This document shows positions 1-12,467 of a stretch of 64,000 bases of DNA, piece by piece. The notes under the pieces are model-generated. The model searched no databases and was not told the DNA's origin. It worked only from the letters and a program-made list of their open reading frames with translations. Positions within the stretch are counted from its first letter, which is position 1. Each line of letters opens with the position of its first letter. The position numbers and the translations under genes are program-made. This DNA comes from Neoarius graeffei (Eukaryota > Chordata > Actinopteri > Siluriformes > Ariidae), in the NCBI RefSeq assembly GCF_027579695.1, contig NC_083582.1:5734378-5798377 (forward strand), written 5' to 3'.

Positions 1-554
1 GCTTCGTCCTAACCACGCTACTCATTTCAGAGTCGAGCCGGATCAGTAGAGATGTTTACTCGTATTTATACTCGGTCTCAAAACCAACGTGTTATTGACG
101 CATCGCTAGAAGAGTGCCAGTACTTTCGTCACTGAAAATAGCCTTAAATACATTACAAACGTAGTAAGAGTCCCATGCATATTTGGATATTTAATTATTA
201 TGCATACAGGACACTTTTTCGATGGAATAAAAACACGTGTTCTATTCCCTTCTAGCGGGTGTCATTCATTTGGTTTGATAGCATGCAATATTGTTAGCAT
301 ATCGCTTATCCTACGTGTATTACATCACTCTACCCAATGGAGAATTAGCGTTGAATATGGTTTACGATATTGCACAGTTGTCAAGACCGCATGACATCAC
401 ACATTGGAGACGTAAAACTTCCACGCTAGTGAGTGAGCGACTGTGACAATTTGTAAATGAACATGGCTGCCAGGTTTGCTTCGTTAAATACGGAAGATTT
501 TGAGGGAATTTTGAAAGAGAAAGATGAGTTGAACACCCAAAAGGAATGCGTATG

Positions 555-591
<37 letters not shown>

Positions 592-623
592 TTGTCTGGC
601 TTTATTTTGTGATCTATCAGATA

Positions 624-2232
624 CAGTGGTGCTTGAAAGTTTGTGAACCCTTTAGAATTTTCTATATTTCTGCATAAATATGACCTAAAACATCATCAGA
701 TTTTCACACAAGTCCTAAAAGTAGATAAAGAGAACCCAGTTAAACAAATGAGACAAAAATATTATACTTGGTAATTTATTTATTGAGGAAAATGATCCAA
801 TATTACATATCTGTGAGTGGCAAAAGTATGCGACCCTTTGCTTTCAGTATCTGGTGTGACCCCCTTGTGCAGCAATAACTGCAACTAAACGTTTGCGGTA
901 ACTGTTGATCAGTCCTGCACACCGGCTTGGAGGAATTTTAGCCCGTTCCTCCGTACAGAACAGCTTCAACTCTGGGATGTTGGTGGGTTTCCTCACATGA
1001 ACTGCTCGCTTCAGGTCCTTCCACAACATTTCCATTGGATTAAGGTCAGGACTTTGACTTGGCCATTCCAAAACATTACCTTTATTCTTCTTTAACCATT
1101 CTTTGGTAGAACGACTTGTGTGCTTAGGGTCGTTGTCTTGCTGCATGACCCACCTTCTCTTGAGATTCAGTTCATGGACAGATATCCTGACATTTTCCTT
1201 TAGAATTCGCTGATATAATTCAGAATTCATTGTTCCATCAATGATGGCAAGCCGTCCTGGCCCAGATGCAGGAAAACAGGCCCAAACCATGATACTACCA
1301 CCACCATGTTTCACAGATGGGATAAGGTTCTTATGCTGGAATGCAGTGTTTTCCTTTCTCCAAACATAACGCTTCTCATTTAAACCAAAAAGTTTGATTT
1401 GGTTTCATCCATCCACAAAACATTTTTCCAATAGCCTTCTGGCTTGTCCATGTGATCTTTAGCAAACTGCAGACGAGCAGCAACGTTCTTTTTGGAGAGC
1501 AGTGGCTTTCTCCTTGCAACCCTGCCATGCACACCATTGTTGTTTAGTGTTCTCCTGATGGTGGACTCATGAACATTAACATTAGCCAATGTGGGAGAGG
1601 CCTTCAGTTGCTTACAAGTTACCCTAGGGTCCTTTGTGACCTCACCGACTATTATATGCCTTGCTCTTGGAGTGATCTTTGTTGGTCGACCACTCCTGGG
1701 GAGGGTAACAATGGTCTTGAATTTCCTCCATTTGTACACAATCTGTCTGACTGTGGATTGGTGGAGTCCAAACTCTTTAGAGATGGTTTTGTAACCTTTT
1801 CCAGCCTGATGAGCATCAACAACGCTTTTTCTGAGGTCCTCAGAAATCTCCTTTGTTCATGCCAAGATACACTTCCACAAACATGTGTTGTGAAGATCAG
1901 ACTTTGATAGATCCCTGTTCTTTAAATAAAACAGGGTGCCCACTCACACCTGATTGTCATCCCAGTGATTGAAAACACCTGACTCTAATTTCACCTTCAA
2001 ATTAACTGCTAATCCTAGAGGTTCACATACTTTTGCCACTCACAGATATGTAATATTGGATCATTTCCCTCAATAAATAAATGACCAAGTATAATATTTT
2101 TGTCTCATTTGTTTAACTGGGTTCTCTTTATCTACTTTTAGGACTTGTGTGAAAATCTGATGATGTTTTAGGTCATATTTATGCAGAAATATCAAAAATT
2201 CTAAAGGGTTCACAAACTTTCAAGCACCACTG
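624..2232 (-). mobile_element. Tc1-like transposon copy A (degenerate), 1609 bp
   Basis: Left end CAGTGGTGCTTGAAAG and right end CTTTCAAGCACCACTG are inverted copies. The inverted arms run about 210 bp on each side. TA dinucleotides flank the element at 622-623 and 2233-2234, as expected for Tc1/mariner insertion. Removing the element and one TA gives the same sequence as the empty site in R1 copy B around 35458. The transposase is on the minus strand. Confidence 0.95.
844..1888 (-). pseudogene. Tc1-like transposase, frameshifted
   Basis: Cut-and-paste transposase of the Tc1 DD34E group. Read on the minus strand, the N-terminal part has paired helix-turn-helix segments (KEISEDLRKSVVDAHQAGKG, then a GRP-type basic stretch SGRPTKITPRARH). 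A catalytic block follows with LWMDETK (first Asp), QQDNDPKHTS (second Asp), and SPDLNPMEMLW, whose Glu lies 34 residues after the second Asp. The C-terminus ends at 844. The frame is broken at least twice: close to the start (near 1880), where the initiating Met is out of frame with the helices, and near 1385-1395, where one base appears missing after the DETK block so the frame stops early. The two largest open pieces are 1380-1739 and 844-1314. It is probably inactive, and no intact product can be read from this copy. Confidence 0.93.
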
Positions 2233-2363
2233 TATATTCCGGTCAGCTACTTGTCTTCAACTCGTTCAGTATCATGCTCGCTGAATGGAATATATCTGAT
2301 AGACCACTCAATGCCAGCCAATATTATTTAAATATAGTGAACAAACATGGTGAATAACTTGAG

Positions 2364-2390
2364 CACACACACACACACACACACACACAC
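2364..2390. repeat. (CA)n microsatellite
   Basis: Uninterrupted CA dinucleotide run separating R1 copy A from the R2 repeat. Confidence 0.98.
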
Positions 2391-2429
2391 GGAGCCAGAG
2401 GGTAACATTTCCTCCTGATCTATCAGCAC

Positions 2430-2975
2430 TTCAGGGTGTGCTGTTATTGGAAAATTATCAACACCAGGGTGCTGTGATGATGTAGCGAAGTTACTCTTCA
2501 TATCCCACAGTTTAACACCACATCCTGAAGTGTTTTATTCCTCTTATCCCACAGCGACTTTGCTTCTTAACAAACAGTATGTTGCACTTTTTATCCGTTT
2601 ACAGTTGTATTTAATGTCATGAGAGTTAGTTAATTAGTTAGTGTTCTTACTTACACTATAGCAGCTGTCTATAAACCGTCGTTCCTTTAGCACCATTTCA
2701 TAAAGATCCTGAAAATGCTAGAAAAGTTACAGCTTTATGTCTGATGGTTACAAAGCGCTGACACTGGAGACTCCTTCCAGAACTTGTTCAAGAACAGCAC
2801 GAGAGGATTAGTTTATGTGGCGCGTATGCCGTACACGTCCCTGAGAATGAGCTGTTGCCATAGAAATGATAAAATATTAGAAGGCGAGCATTAATATAAG
2901 CCTGTGATCTGCAGCTTCACTACAGTCAGAGCTGCTGTTTATTAATTAATCAATCAACACCTTCCGACCAATCAG
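2430..2975 (+). repeat. Dispersed repeat R2, copy 1
   Basis: Contains the recurring blocks ACTGGAGACTCCTTCCAGA, TATAGCAGCTGTCTATAAAC and CAGAGCTGCTGTTTATTAA. Related blocks in the same order occur at 31500-32060, and partly at 29120-29345 and 59915-60100; 47035-47445 carries them inverted. No coding potential is visible. I do not recognise a named family. Confidence 0.65.
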
Positions 2976-3289
2976 AGTGCAAAACTCCACAGCGCTGCGC
3001 TTTAAACAGATTGTCTTTACTGTAATAGTTTATATTTAGTGTAATAGACGATCTTTAGTGTAATAATAATAATCCTCTGGGGTTGTGATGACTCTCTTCT
3101 CCTCTCTCCTGCTGTCTGTCTGCTCTCTTATTTTCCTCTCGGCCCAGACTCTTTTTTTTTTCTCTTTGAATTCTTTCTTTATTGAAAATATGTACCAGGT
3201 GTGTGTGTTGTGTGTGTGCCGGTCATGCAGGTGTACACTTAAACACCAGGTATTTAGAGCCCTGAGGCTTCTCTGCCCCCCCCTTCCTT

Positions 3290-3423
3290 CTTTCTCTCTC
3301 TCTCTCTCCCCCCTCTCTATCTGCTCATCTCTCCTTTATTTACTTTTTTTGGTTTCAGATTCCACTTCACTGCAGAAGGTTTTATTGAAGATTCCTTTCC
3401 GTGGTACATACCTGCAATTCCAC

Positions 3424-3478
<55 letters not shown>
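3290..3478. repeat. CT-rich tract followed by (CA)n
   Basis: A TCTC-rich stretch near 3291-3312 is followed by an uninterrupted CA run at about 3425-3478. The frame open across it encodes only the repeat and is not a gene. Confidence 0.95.
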
Positions 3479-3481
<3 letters not shown>

Positions 3482-3683
3482 TTTCTCCTTGTAAGTCTTT
3501 AAAAAAACCCTACACACTGTTCTAGCCATGAGAAAGAGAGAGATTGATATCATGATAGATTACATTTTTCTGAGATATCACAATCACAAAATCACAAATT
3601 ACTGTGATTTTATTGAGTTAATTATGAAGATAATCTCTGAAGCAGCTGATTTGATGATGAAATTTGCAATTTAACTTTAAAAC

Positions 3684-5080
3684 ATGCTACAGAACATTAC
3701 AACTTTACAACATACCACAAAAATGCAGCAGTTTGCATACTACAAACATTTACAACATACTACAAAACTTTACAACTCTTCAACATACTACAAAACTGTA
3801 CAGCATACTACAAAACTTTACAGCTGTTCAATGTACTACAAAACTGTAAAACATACTACAAAATTTTACTATTATGCAACATACTGCAAAAATGGAGAAC
3901 ATACTACAAAATTTTATAATGTGGGACAAAATTGACAATGTTACAATATTCTAAAAAACTTTACAGCTGCACAACATCCTACAAAACTTTACAACATACC
4001 ACAAACTTTACAACTCTTCAACATACTACAAAACTGTTTGACATACTACAAATCTTTACAACTGTTCAACATGCTACAAAACTTTACAACATACCACAAA
4101 ACTTTACAACTCTTCAACATACTACAAAACTGTTCAGCATACTACAAAACTTTACAACTCTCTAGCATACTACAAAAGTTTACAAAATGCTGCAAAACTG
4201 TTCAACATGCCACAAAACTTTACAACCCCCAACATACTACAAAACTTTACAACATACTACAAAACTGTTCAACGTACTACACAACTTTTACAACTCTTCA
4301 ACATACTACAAAACTTTACAACATACTATAAAACTTTACTAATGTGCAACATACTATAAAACTTTACAATGTGGTACAAAATTGACAACTTTCCAATATA
4401 CTACAAAACTTTACAGCTGTTCAACATACTACAGAACTGTAAAACATACTACAAAACTTTACTATTATGCAACATACTGCAAAACTGGAGAACATACTAC
4501 AAAACTTTATAATGTGATACAAAATTGACAACTTTACAATATTCTATAAAACTTTACAACTCCAACAACTCTACTACAAAACTGTACAACATACTACAAA
4601 ACTATACTAATATACAATACACTATAAAACTTTATAATGTGGTACAAAATTGACAACTTTGCAATATACTATAAAACTCTGCAACTGCACAACACACTAC
4701 AAAACTTTACAACTCTTCAACATACTACAAAAGTGTACAACATGCTACAAAACTTTACACTATGGTACAAAATTGACAACTTTACAATATAGTACACAAC
4801 TTTACAGCTGTTCAACGTACTATAAAACTGTACAACGTACTACACAACTTTACAATGTGGTACAAAACTGACAACTTTACAACTGTTCAACCTACTATAA
4901 ACTTTACAATTTTATAATATACTACAAAACTACATACTACTTTACAGCATACTATTAAGCTTTACAATGGTGCAGCAGAGTACAAAACTGTACGCCATAT
5001 GAAAATGTATTTTTAAAATTTTACTGCACACTACAAATATTTTCATCATGCTACAAAACTTTACAACTTGCTACACAAAC
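3684..5080. repeat. Degenerate AT-rich minisatellite M1
   Basis: About 1.4 kb of imperfect copies of the core ACATACTACAAAACTTTACA, alternating with spacers such as ACTCTTCA or ACTGTTCA. Copies vary in length (roughly 20 to 50 bp) and many carry point changes, so this is an old array. Frames open through it are repeat-encoded. Confidence 0.93.
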
Positions 5081-5409
5081 TTACAACATTACAATATATG
5101 ACAATATTGTAAAGTTTTGTAATAGTTTATTTTACTATATCTACTATACAACAGATGTAGGATGTTTAAAGTTTTGTAAAGGTTGTAAAGTTTTGGAATA
5201 TAAAAAAGCTTACAGTATATATTGTGATACATATCATATATCATGAATGTATCATGATACAATATTCCTTTCATATTGGTCACCCCGACTGTAACCTGCT
5301 CAAGTAGGAACATTTTTTGTTGTGTGAACATTTTGTTAGTTTTTTTTTTTTTCTTCTGGGTATTTCCCACAGTCGAGGCCTGAAGGTATGTGGTTGACTT
5401 GCATGAATA

Positions 5410-5492
<83 letters not shown>

Positions 5493-5604
5493 CCTACTGC
5501 AGAGAATCCACCTCAGGCCCGATGACACTTCACGTGCCACAAAGACTCCGTTGTGCTCTTGAGTGTAGATCTGATTGGTCGTATGTTCCAGAGCTGAAAC
5601 CTTT

Positions 5605-5675
<71 letters not shown>

Positions 5676-5885
5676 TCGCATTCGTGCACCAAACTGGACA
5701 AGAGTGAGCAGATTGAAAGGATTATGTGAAGAGCCCTGAATGTATGAGGTGTAGTGTGTGGGGTTTTGATGATATCATCACCGAGCTCATGGTGCTCGAG
5801 TTCAAAGGTCGAGTGAAGCTTTGAAGTTACACCCGTGAGCTTCGCGCAGCAGATATATCACAGTGGGATTAATACACACATACTC

Positions 5886-5954
<69 letters not shown>

Positions 5955-6103
5955 TCTTTGTTGTGTTCAGTAGGGCCTTAGAGATCCGTGTTTGGCTGCT
6001 GGGGTTTAGTCTCGATCAGGAGTAAACCTGAGAGACCTCAGAAAAGGTTTTCATCTGAACCACACTGTATCTCAGGATCTATACAAACCCACAGGCAGTT
6101 AAA

Positions 6104-6176
<73 letters not shown>
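5410..6176. repeat. Cluster of four long TC/AC and GT microsatellites
   Basis: Runs lie at 5410-5489 (TC then AC), 5604-5672 (TC then AC), 5888-5951 (GT) and 6104-6175 (TC then AC). Three of the four have the same compound TC-then-AC structure, suggesting local duplication of a seed. Between them is unique-looking sequence without a gene. Confidence 0.97.
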
Positions 6177-6178
<2 letters not shown>

Positions 6179-6234
6179 AATGTAGGATTCATACCCACTG
6201 TCAGTGTGTTGAACTACAGGGTGTGAAGTGTTTT

Positions 6235-7065
6235 ATTGACTATGATGTTATTTTGACTTCATAGCTAGTTATTTCAAAGTATTATCTCATAATTATGACT
6301 TAATAACTTATTTTACGACTTACTAACTCATTATTTCAAGGTATTATGTCATTATTGTGACTTAATAACTCATTTTACGACTTACTCATTATTTCAAGGT
6401 ATCATGCCATTATTATGACTTAATAGCTCATTTTACTACTTACTAACACATTATTTCAAAGTATTGTGTCATTATTGCGACTTAATAGCTCATTTTACAA
6501 CTTAACGCATTATTTCAAGGTATTGTGTCATTATTGCGACTTAATAGCTCATTTTACAACTTACTAACGCATTATTTCAAGGTATTGTGTCATTATTACG
6601 ATTTAAAAACTCATTTTACGACTTACTAACTCATTATTTCAAGGTATTATTTCATAATTCCGGCTTAATAACTAATTTTACAACTTACTAACTCATTATT
6701 TCAAGGTATTATCTCATAATTCTGACTTAATAACTCATTTTACGACTTACTAATGCATTATTTCAAGGTTTTGTGTCATTATTGCGACTTAACTCATTTT
6801 ACGACTTACTAACTCATTATTTCAAGGTATTATTTCATAATTCTGACTTAATAACTAATTTTATGACTTACTAACTCATTATTTCAAGGTATTATCTCAT
6901 AATTCCGACTTAACTCATTTAACGCCTTACTAACGCATTATTTCAAGGTATTATCTCATAATTCTGACTTAATAACTCTTTTTACGACTTACTAATGCAC
7001 TATTTCAAGGTATTGTGTCATTATTGCGACTTAATAGCTCATTCTACGACTTATTAAGGATATCA
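6235..7065. repeat. Minisatellite M2, about 62-bp unit
   Basis: About 13 tandem units with core blocks GACTTAATAACTCATTTTAC, GACTTACTAACTCATTATTT and CAAGGTATTATGTCATTATT. Units vary by small deletions and by TATC versus TGTC. No coding potential. Confidence 0.95.
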
Positions 7066-7195
7066 CATATTACCCAGAATCCCTTTTGACTACCTGCCGA
7101 TGGTGGTGTGGGTGGGTTTTATTAATTTATTACCTTAGACATTCTTTACTGCTTACTACTGCTTTATATTTTTACCTGAACATTCTGTTTTGGAG

Positions 7196-7241
<46 letters not shown>

Positions 7242-7395
7242 ACACACACACACACACACACACCTCTAAGGCAGGGGAATTCTGTTCGAACCCATATATA
7301 GCAAAGAGCTGGATTGATGTTACTTTTGAGCTCTTTGCCAGGATTGGAGCTCAGTTTTGGCAAAAAACAGAATTATACAGACATGTGAACACATG

Positions 7396-7445
<50 letters not shown>

Positions 7446-7506
7446 AGAGTGAACAGGGCAAGATACAAGCAGAGTTCATGACTGAGGGGTTGATGTGGTG
7501 AGATAT

Positions 7507-7572
<66 letters not shown>
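7196..7572. repeat. Three more AC/GT microsatellites
   Basis: AC run 7196-7262 (one CAC slip near 7241), AC run 7399-7442 and GT run 7509-7572, separated by short unique sequence. Confidence 0.97.
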
Positions 7573-7575
<3 letters not shown>

Positions 7576-7724
7576 AAAGGGAGACACTTTATCATAACAC
7601 ACTCATCCCGTCCTCATATTCCTGTTTCTCTCAGTGTTTGGGTAATCTCCTCTATTTATTGTTTCTATCACTTGGACTGTTGAAGTCCTGCAGATGTTCC
7701 TCTGAGATGGCTCACAACAACTAC

Positions 7725-8225
7725 TTCTTCTTTTCTTCCTCCTCCTCCTCCTTCTTCTTCTTCTCCTCCTCCTCTTCCTTCTTCTTCTTCTTCTTGTCCT
7801 CCTTTTCCTGTGCATGTGACAAATAAAGGTTTCTTCATCTTCTCCTCCTCCTTCTTCTTCTCCTCTTCCTTCTTCTTCTCTCCTCCTTTTTCTTCTTCTC
7901 CTCCTCCTTCTTCTCCTCCTTCCTCCGCTTCTTCTTCTTCTTCTCCTCCTCCTCTTCATGTGCATGCGACAAATAAAGGTTTCTTCATCTTCTTCTCCCC
8001 TTCCTCCTTCTTCCTCTTCTTTTTCTTCACCTTTTCCTTCTTCTTCTCCTCCTCCTCTTCCTGTGCATGTGACAAATAAAGGTTTCTTCGTCTTCTTCTC
8101 CTCCTCCTTCTTCTTCTTCTTCTCCTCTTCCTTCTTCTCTCCTCCTTTTTCTTCTTCTTCTTCTCCTCCTCCTTCTTCTCCTCCTTCCTCCTCTTCTTCT
8201 TCTCCTTCTTCTCCCCCTCTCTGTA
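7725..8225 (+). repeat. Pyrimidine (TTC/TCC)n tract with three SINE 3'-tail copies
   Basis: A strongly strand-asymmetric CT tract. At 7811, 7961 and 8063 it contains the sequence TGCATGTGACAAATAAAGG followed by TTTCTTC. That is the 3' terminus of the SINE lying inverted at 14804-15166. The tract therefore looks like a SINE tail whose TTC microsatellite end has been amplified. The Glu/Arg-rich and Ser-rich open frames here are compositional artefacts. Confidence 0.85.
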
Positions 8226-8229
8226 TCTG

Positions 8230-9830
8230 ACTCATGTTTTATGGCTGAGGTATATTTGCTTTAAGTGCATCAGTCCTGAAGGTCATGTCAGGTGAATAGT
8301 TTCGACATTGGGGTCACTGTACAGATGTTCTGCTTGCAGAGGAGAGCTGACAGCTGGAGTGACTCCCACATCTTTATCTTGCTTCCTTCTTTCCTCGGCC
8401 TCCCACTGACTCGGGGTAGAAACGTACACTGAAACACCGATGTCATCCGAAAACGTTGGATCAGTATGGGATCAGGTCCTGATGCCCGTTTCCCTCCTCA
8501 CCTCACTGCCGAGTCGATTCAGTTCAACTCAGTTTTATTTGTACGTCGTTTTTAACAGCTTGACAAAAATCCAGCCTTAAATCGGCTTGTGTGATAGAAT
8601 GTGATCGTATGTCGCAGCGATAGAAATCCAGTGTTGTTTATCGCAGATTACATTCCATTACCAGCCCTGAGAACATCTTTACGAAATTTTGCGTCGGTGT
8701 CTCGGAGCGCCGTGATTTAATATCGGAGAACAAGATTACACCAATAAAACAGAAAACGAGCGAATCAACATGTAACTCTGGAATGATCTGTGCAGGTGTT
8801 TTGAACTCTCTGATATTAACTGACACTTACTGAAAGCCCCGCCCACTTCTGTTCATCTCACATGCTCTGGACTCAGGTGGAGATTAGGCATGTAACGATA
8901 TATCGTGTGATGTTAAATCTAGGTACGATACAAATTTATGATGATTCAAATCGCTGAAATAAAAAATAAATCGTGATTATTATCACTCTAAGTGCTAACA
9001 GAAATTCAGTTTTGAAACCACAAGCCATTTATTCTGCATGTGTCACTCAACTACGTTACAAATATGACGTGACTGAAAGCAGCGTCACGCCTCGTTATCA
9101 TGATCTTAATCTTAGAAATAAAAAAAGCCATACAGTAACTCCTTATTAACCTTCAGCTTGGTCCGTACTGTCAAGACCTCGGTCTGAAATTTTCCCGCAA
9201 AGACCGAGCAAACAAGGTTAATAAGCAAGGAAGCAAAATTGGGTGGGCTCTCAGGGTGGGAGGGGCAGTGTCGTCTCTGTTTACCCTGTCAATCACAGTA
9301 GCTTGTCAGTCCTCTCTCTGTTTTTTATACCAGCACCGATTTCACGTACCTTCGCTTCGTCTCGCTTTGAGAAAAAAGCCGATACGAAAGAGAAACGTAT
9401 TTTTGAAGCGCAGCGACGATGAACATGTGCAAGTTTCAATAAAATAGAACAGATGCGGGTACTTTTGTAAGAACTGTTATGATTGGCTTTTGTTCTCTCT
9501 CACACTCTTGTAACAACTGTTATGATTTGCTTTTGTTCTCTCTCGAAATGTTTCCATTTTTGCTCAGGGGGTGGAGATTTCCCACGCAGTTTTCTTCTTG
9601 CTTTTTTGTTGTTATCCCGTAGGCCTTGGGCTTGCAGTGGCATATGTGTGCTTTGGTTATAGCAAACTTTATCTGTTATGCTCTAAAATTGAGAAATTTT
9701 ATTTTTAATTGTAATTAATTTCGCGGGTTTTTTAAAAAGATTATTTTATTACATCTCAACTGGTAGGTATGAGAGTAAAATTCTTTGTGTTTTTGAATTG
9801 AATTGAATTGGAGTTGAATTGGAGCCTTGC
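8230..9830. other. No gene recognised (8.2-9.8 kb)
   Basis: Mixed sequence without a convincing exon, RNA gene or long repeat. A short phrase GGCATGTAACGAT at 8888 recurs near 62266, hinting at another dispersed element. Between 9465 and 9545 a block around AACTGTTATGATTGGCTTTT is present twice. Confidence 0.5.
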
Positions 9831-9834
9831 TGGA

Positions 9835-10050
9835 ACCCACTTATAGCCCATCTATTAGTTTAGCCCATCTACTGCCCACCTATTACCCATGTGGGCTCCA
9901 ACAACAAAGCCCACTTATTGCCCATGCTTAATTTAGCCCATTTAATGCCAACCCATTGCCCATGTGGGGCCAACAACAAAGCCCACTCGAAGCCCATGCC
10001 CAGCCGAAGCCCACCTAGCCCAAATAAGGCCCATGTGGGCCCCAACTGTA
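9835..10050. repeat. GCCCAT-rich imperfect tandem repeat
   Basis: Repeated phrases such as AGCCCATCTATT, CCCATGTGGGC and CAACAACAAAGCCCA occur in two rough 80-100 bp units. The CCCATGTGGG cores are palindromic. No gene is supported. Confidence 0.7.
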
Positions 10051-10869
10051 TGTGTTTGCAGGGGTGGCACGAGCCAATCACAGGTCTTCATGAGGCCATG
10101 TATGTAGAAGAGGGTAGAGAGCGCTTGAGAAAAAATATGCAAAAATAAAAACAGTGTTTTGAAGCCATAATGTGAAAAGGAAAACAAATATAAATATAAG
10201 TACAATTGAATTTTTTTCCACAATGATACAAAAGGAGGAGGGGCTTATTGGACCATTAGTTAAATAAAGAGCATGTATCTGATCTAGATCTGTCTGTTCT
10301 TAGAGCTGACGATGTTGCTGATGGTGAGTGTGCATCACCATTACATCTCATAATGCACTATGGCAAGTGGAACAGTGCATCATGTGATATGTTATGAACA
10401 TTACTGATAATGCATCATAAAGATCAATATAACTTTATAACATGATATGAACTTCATTATAGCCATCATATTCTTGATTTTTAATGATAGAGCATTATTA
10501 AACTTCTTAAAATTTTTTACTTAAATGAGTCCTTCAAACATGCAAATTAGAAACACCCCTAATCCTATACTTATTTGCATACTGGAACATGATTGGCGCT
10601 TATATTTTATGACACAATAACACTTCTTCAACACACTCAGATTTAGCGCAGTCTGTATTAGACTTTATTCCCTGTAATGTGGTGTGGAAGTACTCTGTAT
10701 GAATTCTACATGAACTCGTGTCCAGGTTCCTGCTGATTTTGTCGTGTAATTCGAGGCTCCGTCGGAGGAAATGAAACATCCTGCTGTAGGATCTGTGTTT
10801 GGGGTTTTGTTTCAGGGAAAAAGATGAGTGAGTGATTTAGGCTTCGTGACTCGGAGCTTATGAATGTTG
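10051..10869. other. No gene recognised (10.05-10.87 kb)
   Basis: AT-rich sequence up to the left end of Tc1-B. I see no exon, RNA gene or repeat I can name. Confidence 0.5.
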
Positions 10870-10871
10870 TA

Positions 10872-12465
10872 CAACCCCGATTCCAAAAAAGTTGGGACAA
10901 AGTACAAATTGTAAATAAAAACAGAATGCAATGATGTGGAAGTTTCAAAATTCCATATTTTATTCAGAATAGAACATAGATGACATATCAAATGTTTAAA
11001 CTGAGAAAATGTATCATTTAAAGAGAAAAATTAGGTGATTTTAAATTTCATGACAACAACACATCTCAAAAAAGTTGGGACAAGCCTATGTTTCCCACTG
11101 TGAGACATCCCCTTTTCTCTTTACAACAGTCTGTAAACGTCTGGGGACTGAGGAGACAAGTTGCTCAAGTTTAGGGATAGGAATGTTAACCCATTCTTGT
11201 CTAATGTAGGATTCTAGTTGATCAGAAGGTCTTTTTTGTCGTATCTTCCGTTTTATGATGCGCCAAATGTTTTCTGTGGGTGAAAGATCTGGACTGCAGG
11301 CTGGCCAGTTCAGTACCCGGACCCTTCTTCTACGCAGCCATGATGCTGTACTTGATGCAGTATGTGGTTTGGCATTGTCATGTTGGAAAATGCAAGGTCT
11401 TCCCTGAAAGAGACGTCGTCTGGATGGGAGCATATGTTGCTCTAGAACCTGGATATACCTTTCAGCATTGATGGTGTCTTTCCAGATGTGTAAGCTGCCC
11501 ATGCCACACGCACTAATGCAACCCCATACCATCAGAGATGCAGGCTTCTGAACTGAGCGCTGATAACAACTTGGGTCGTCCTTCTCCTCTTTAGTCCGAA
11601 TGACACGGCGTCCCTGATTTCCATAAAGAACTTCAAATTTTGATTCGTCTGACCAAAGAACAGTTTTCCACTTTGCCACAGTCCATTTTAAATGAGCCTT
11701 GGCCCAGAGAAGACGTCTGCGCTTCTGGATCATGTTTAGATACGGCTTCTTCTTTGAACTATAGAGTTTTAGCTGGCAACGGCGGATGGCACGGTGAATT
11801 GTGTTCACAGATAATGTTCTCTGGAAATATTCCTGAGCCCATTTTGTGATTTCCAATACAGAAGCATGCCTGTATGTGATGCAGTGCCGTCTAAGGGCCC
11901 GAAGATCACGGGCACCCAGTATGGTTTTCCGGCCTTGACCCTTACGCACAGAGATTCTTCCAGATTCTCTGAATCTTTTGATGATATTATGCACTGTAGA
12001 TGATGATATGTTCAAACTCTTTGCAATTTTACACTGTCGAACTCCTTTCTGATATTGCTCCACTATTTGTCGGCGCAGAATTAGGGGGATTGGTGATCCT
12101 CTTCCCATCTTCTGAGAGCCGCTGCCACTCCAAGATGCTCTTTTTATACCCAGTCATGTTAATGACCTATTGCCAATTGACCTAATGAGTTGCAATTTGG
12201 TCCTCCAGCTGTTCCTTTTTTGTACCTTTAACTTTTCCAGCCTCTTATTGCCCCTGTCCCAACTTTTTTGAGATGTGTTGCTGTCATGAAATTTCAAATG
12301 AGCCAATATTTGGCATGAAATTTCAAAATGTCTCACTTTCGACATTTGATATGTTGTCTATGTTCTATTGTGAATACAATATCAGTTTTTGAGATTTGTA
12401 AATTATTGCATTCCATTTTTATTTACAATTTGTACTTTGTCCCAACTTTTTTGGAATTGGGGTTG
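10872..12465 (-). mobile_element. Tc1-like transposon copy B, apparently intact, 1594 bp
   Basis: Ends are CAACCCCGATTCCAAAAAAG (left) and, inverted, CAACCCCAATTCCAAAAAAG (right), flanked by TA at 10870-10871 and 12466-12467. Inverted arms are about 210 bp. In each arm the motif AAAAAAGTTGGGACAA occurs twice, at the outer edge and at the inner edge (left arm near 10885 and 11069). This is the IR/DR layout of Tc1 elements that need two transposase binding sites per end. One full-length transposase frame lies between the arms on the minus strand. Confidence 0.97.
11086..12108 (-). CDS. Tc1-like DD34E transposase, full length (340 aa)
   Basis: Nuclear cut-and-paste transposase that binds the arms of its own element and inserts at TA. 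The start chosen is [10 protein letters not shown], the Met that copy C also has. Residues about 1-60 form a first helix-turn-helix ([20 protein letters not shown], then [17 protein letters not shown]). A GRKT-type basic linker and a second helical region follow to about residue 120. The catalytic triad is visible as LWSDESKF (near 150), [11 protein letters not shown] (near 240) and [12 protein letters not shown], with exactly 34 residues between the second Asp and the Glu. The length matches the family norm. Compared with copy C it lacks two codons in the [11 protein letters not shown] region and is otherwise nearly identical. The frame is uninterrupted, which is uncommon for fish Tc1 copies; whether it is active cannot be told from sequence. 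Confidence 0.95.
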   Translation of the reverse strand: MGRGSPIPLILRRQIVEQYQKGVRQCKIAKSLNISSSTVHNIIKRFRESGRISVRKGQGRKTILGARDLRALRRHCITYRHASVLEITKWAQEYFQRTLSVNTIHRAIRRCQLKLYSSKKKPYLNMIQKRRRLLWAKAHLKWTVAKWKTVLWSDESKFEVLYGNQGRRVIRTKEEKDDPSCYQRSVQKPASLMVWGCISACGMGSLHIWKDTINAERYIQVLEQHMLPSRRRLFQGRPCIFQHDNAKPHTASSTASWLRRRRVRVLNWPACSPDLSPTENIWRIIKRKIRQKRPSDQLESYIRQEWVNIPIPKLEQLVSSVPRRLQTVVKRKGDVSQWET

Positions 12466-12467
12466 TA

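Larger units (their letters stand above)
222..2341 (+). repeat. Dispersed repeat R1, copy A (interrupted by Tc1-A)
   Basis: From about 222 to 420, and again just before and after the Tc1 at 624-2232, the sequence closely matches 34620-34800 and 35361-35560 (R1 copy B), including a TAA microsatellite at about 557-592. Within 464-550 a short open stretch on + begins MAARFASLNTEDFEGILKEK. This resembles the N-terminus of fish proteins with a DUF3504 domain (the KIAA1958/Crypton-type recombinase relatives); that resemblance is from memory. There is no long open frame. The copy ends near 2341, before a CA microsatellite at 2364-2390. I infer a decayed, internally deleted DNA-element copy. Bases 1-221 show nothing I recognise. 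Confidence 0.7.

Noticed and set aside
3085-7501. Open frames of 60-146 codons made of HTHTHT, CVCVCV or repeated TTLQ/YYKT residues
   Set aside because: They read through CA/GT microsatellites and the M1 minisatellite; composition explains the openness and there is no domain.
7603-8235. 210-codon minus frame rich in Glu, Arg and Lys, and Ser-rich plus frames opposite
   Set aside because: Pure product of the TTC/TCC tract, with SINE tail copies embedded.
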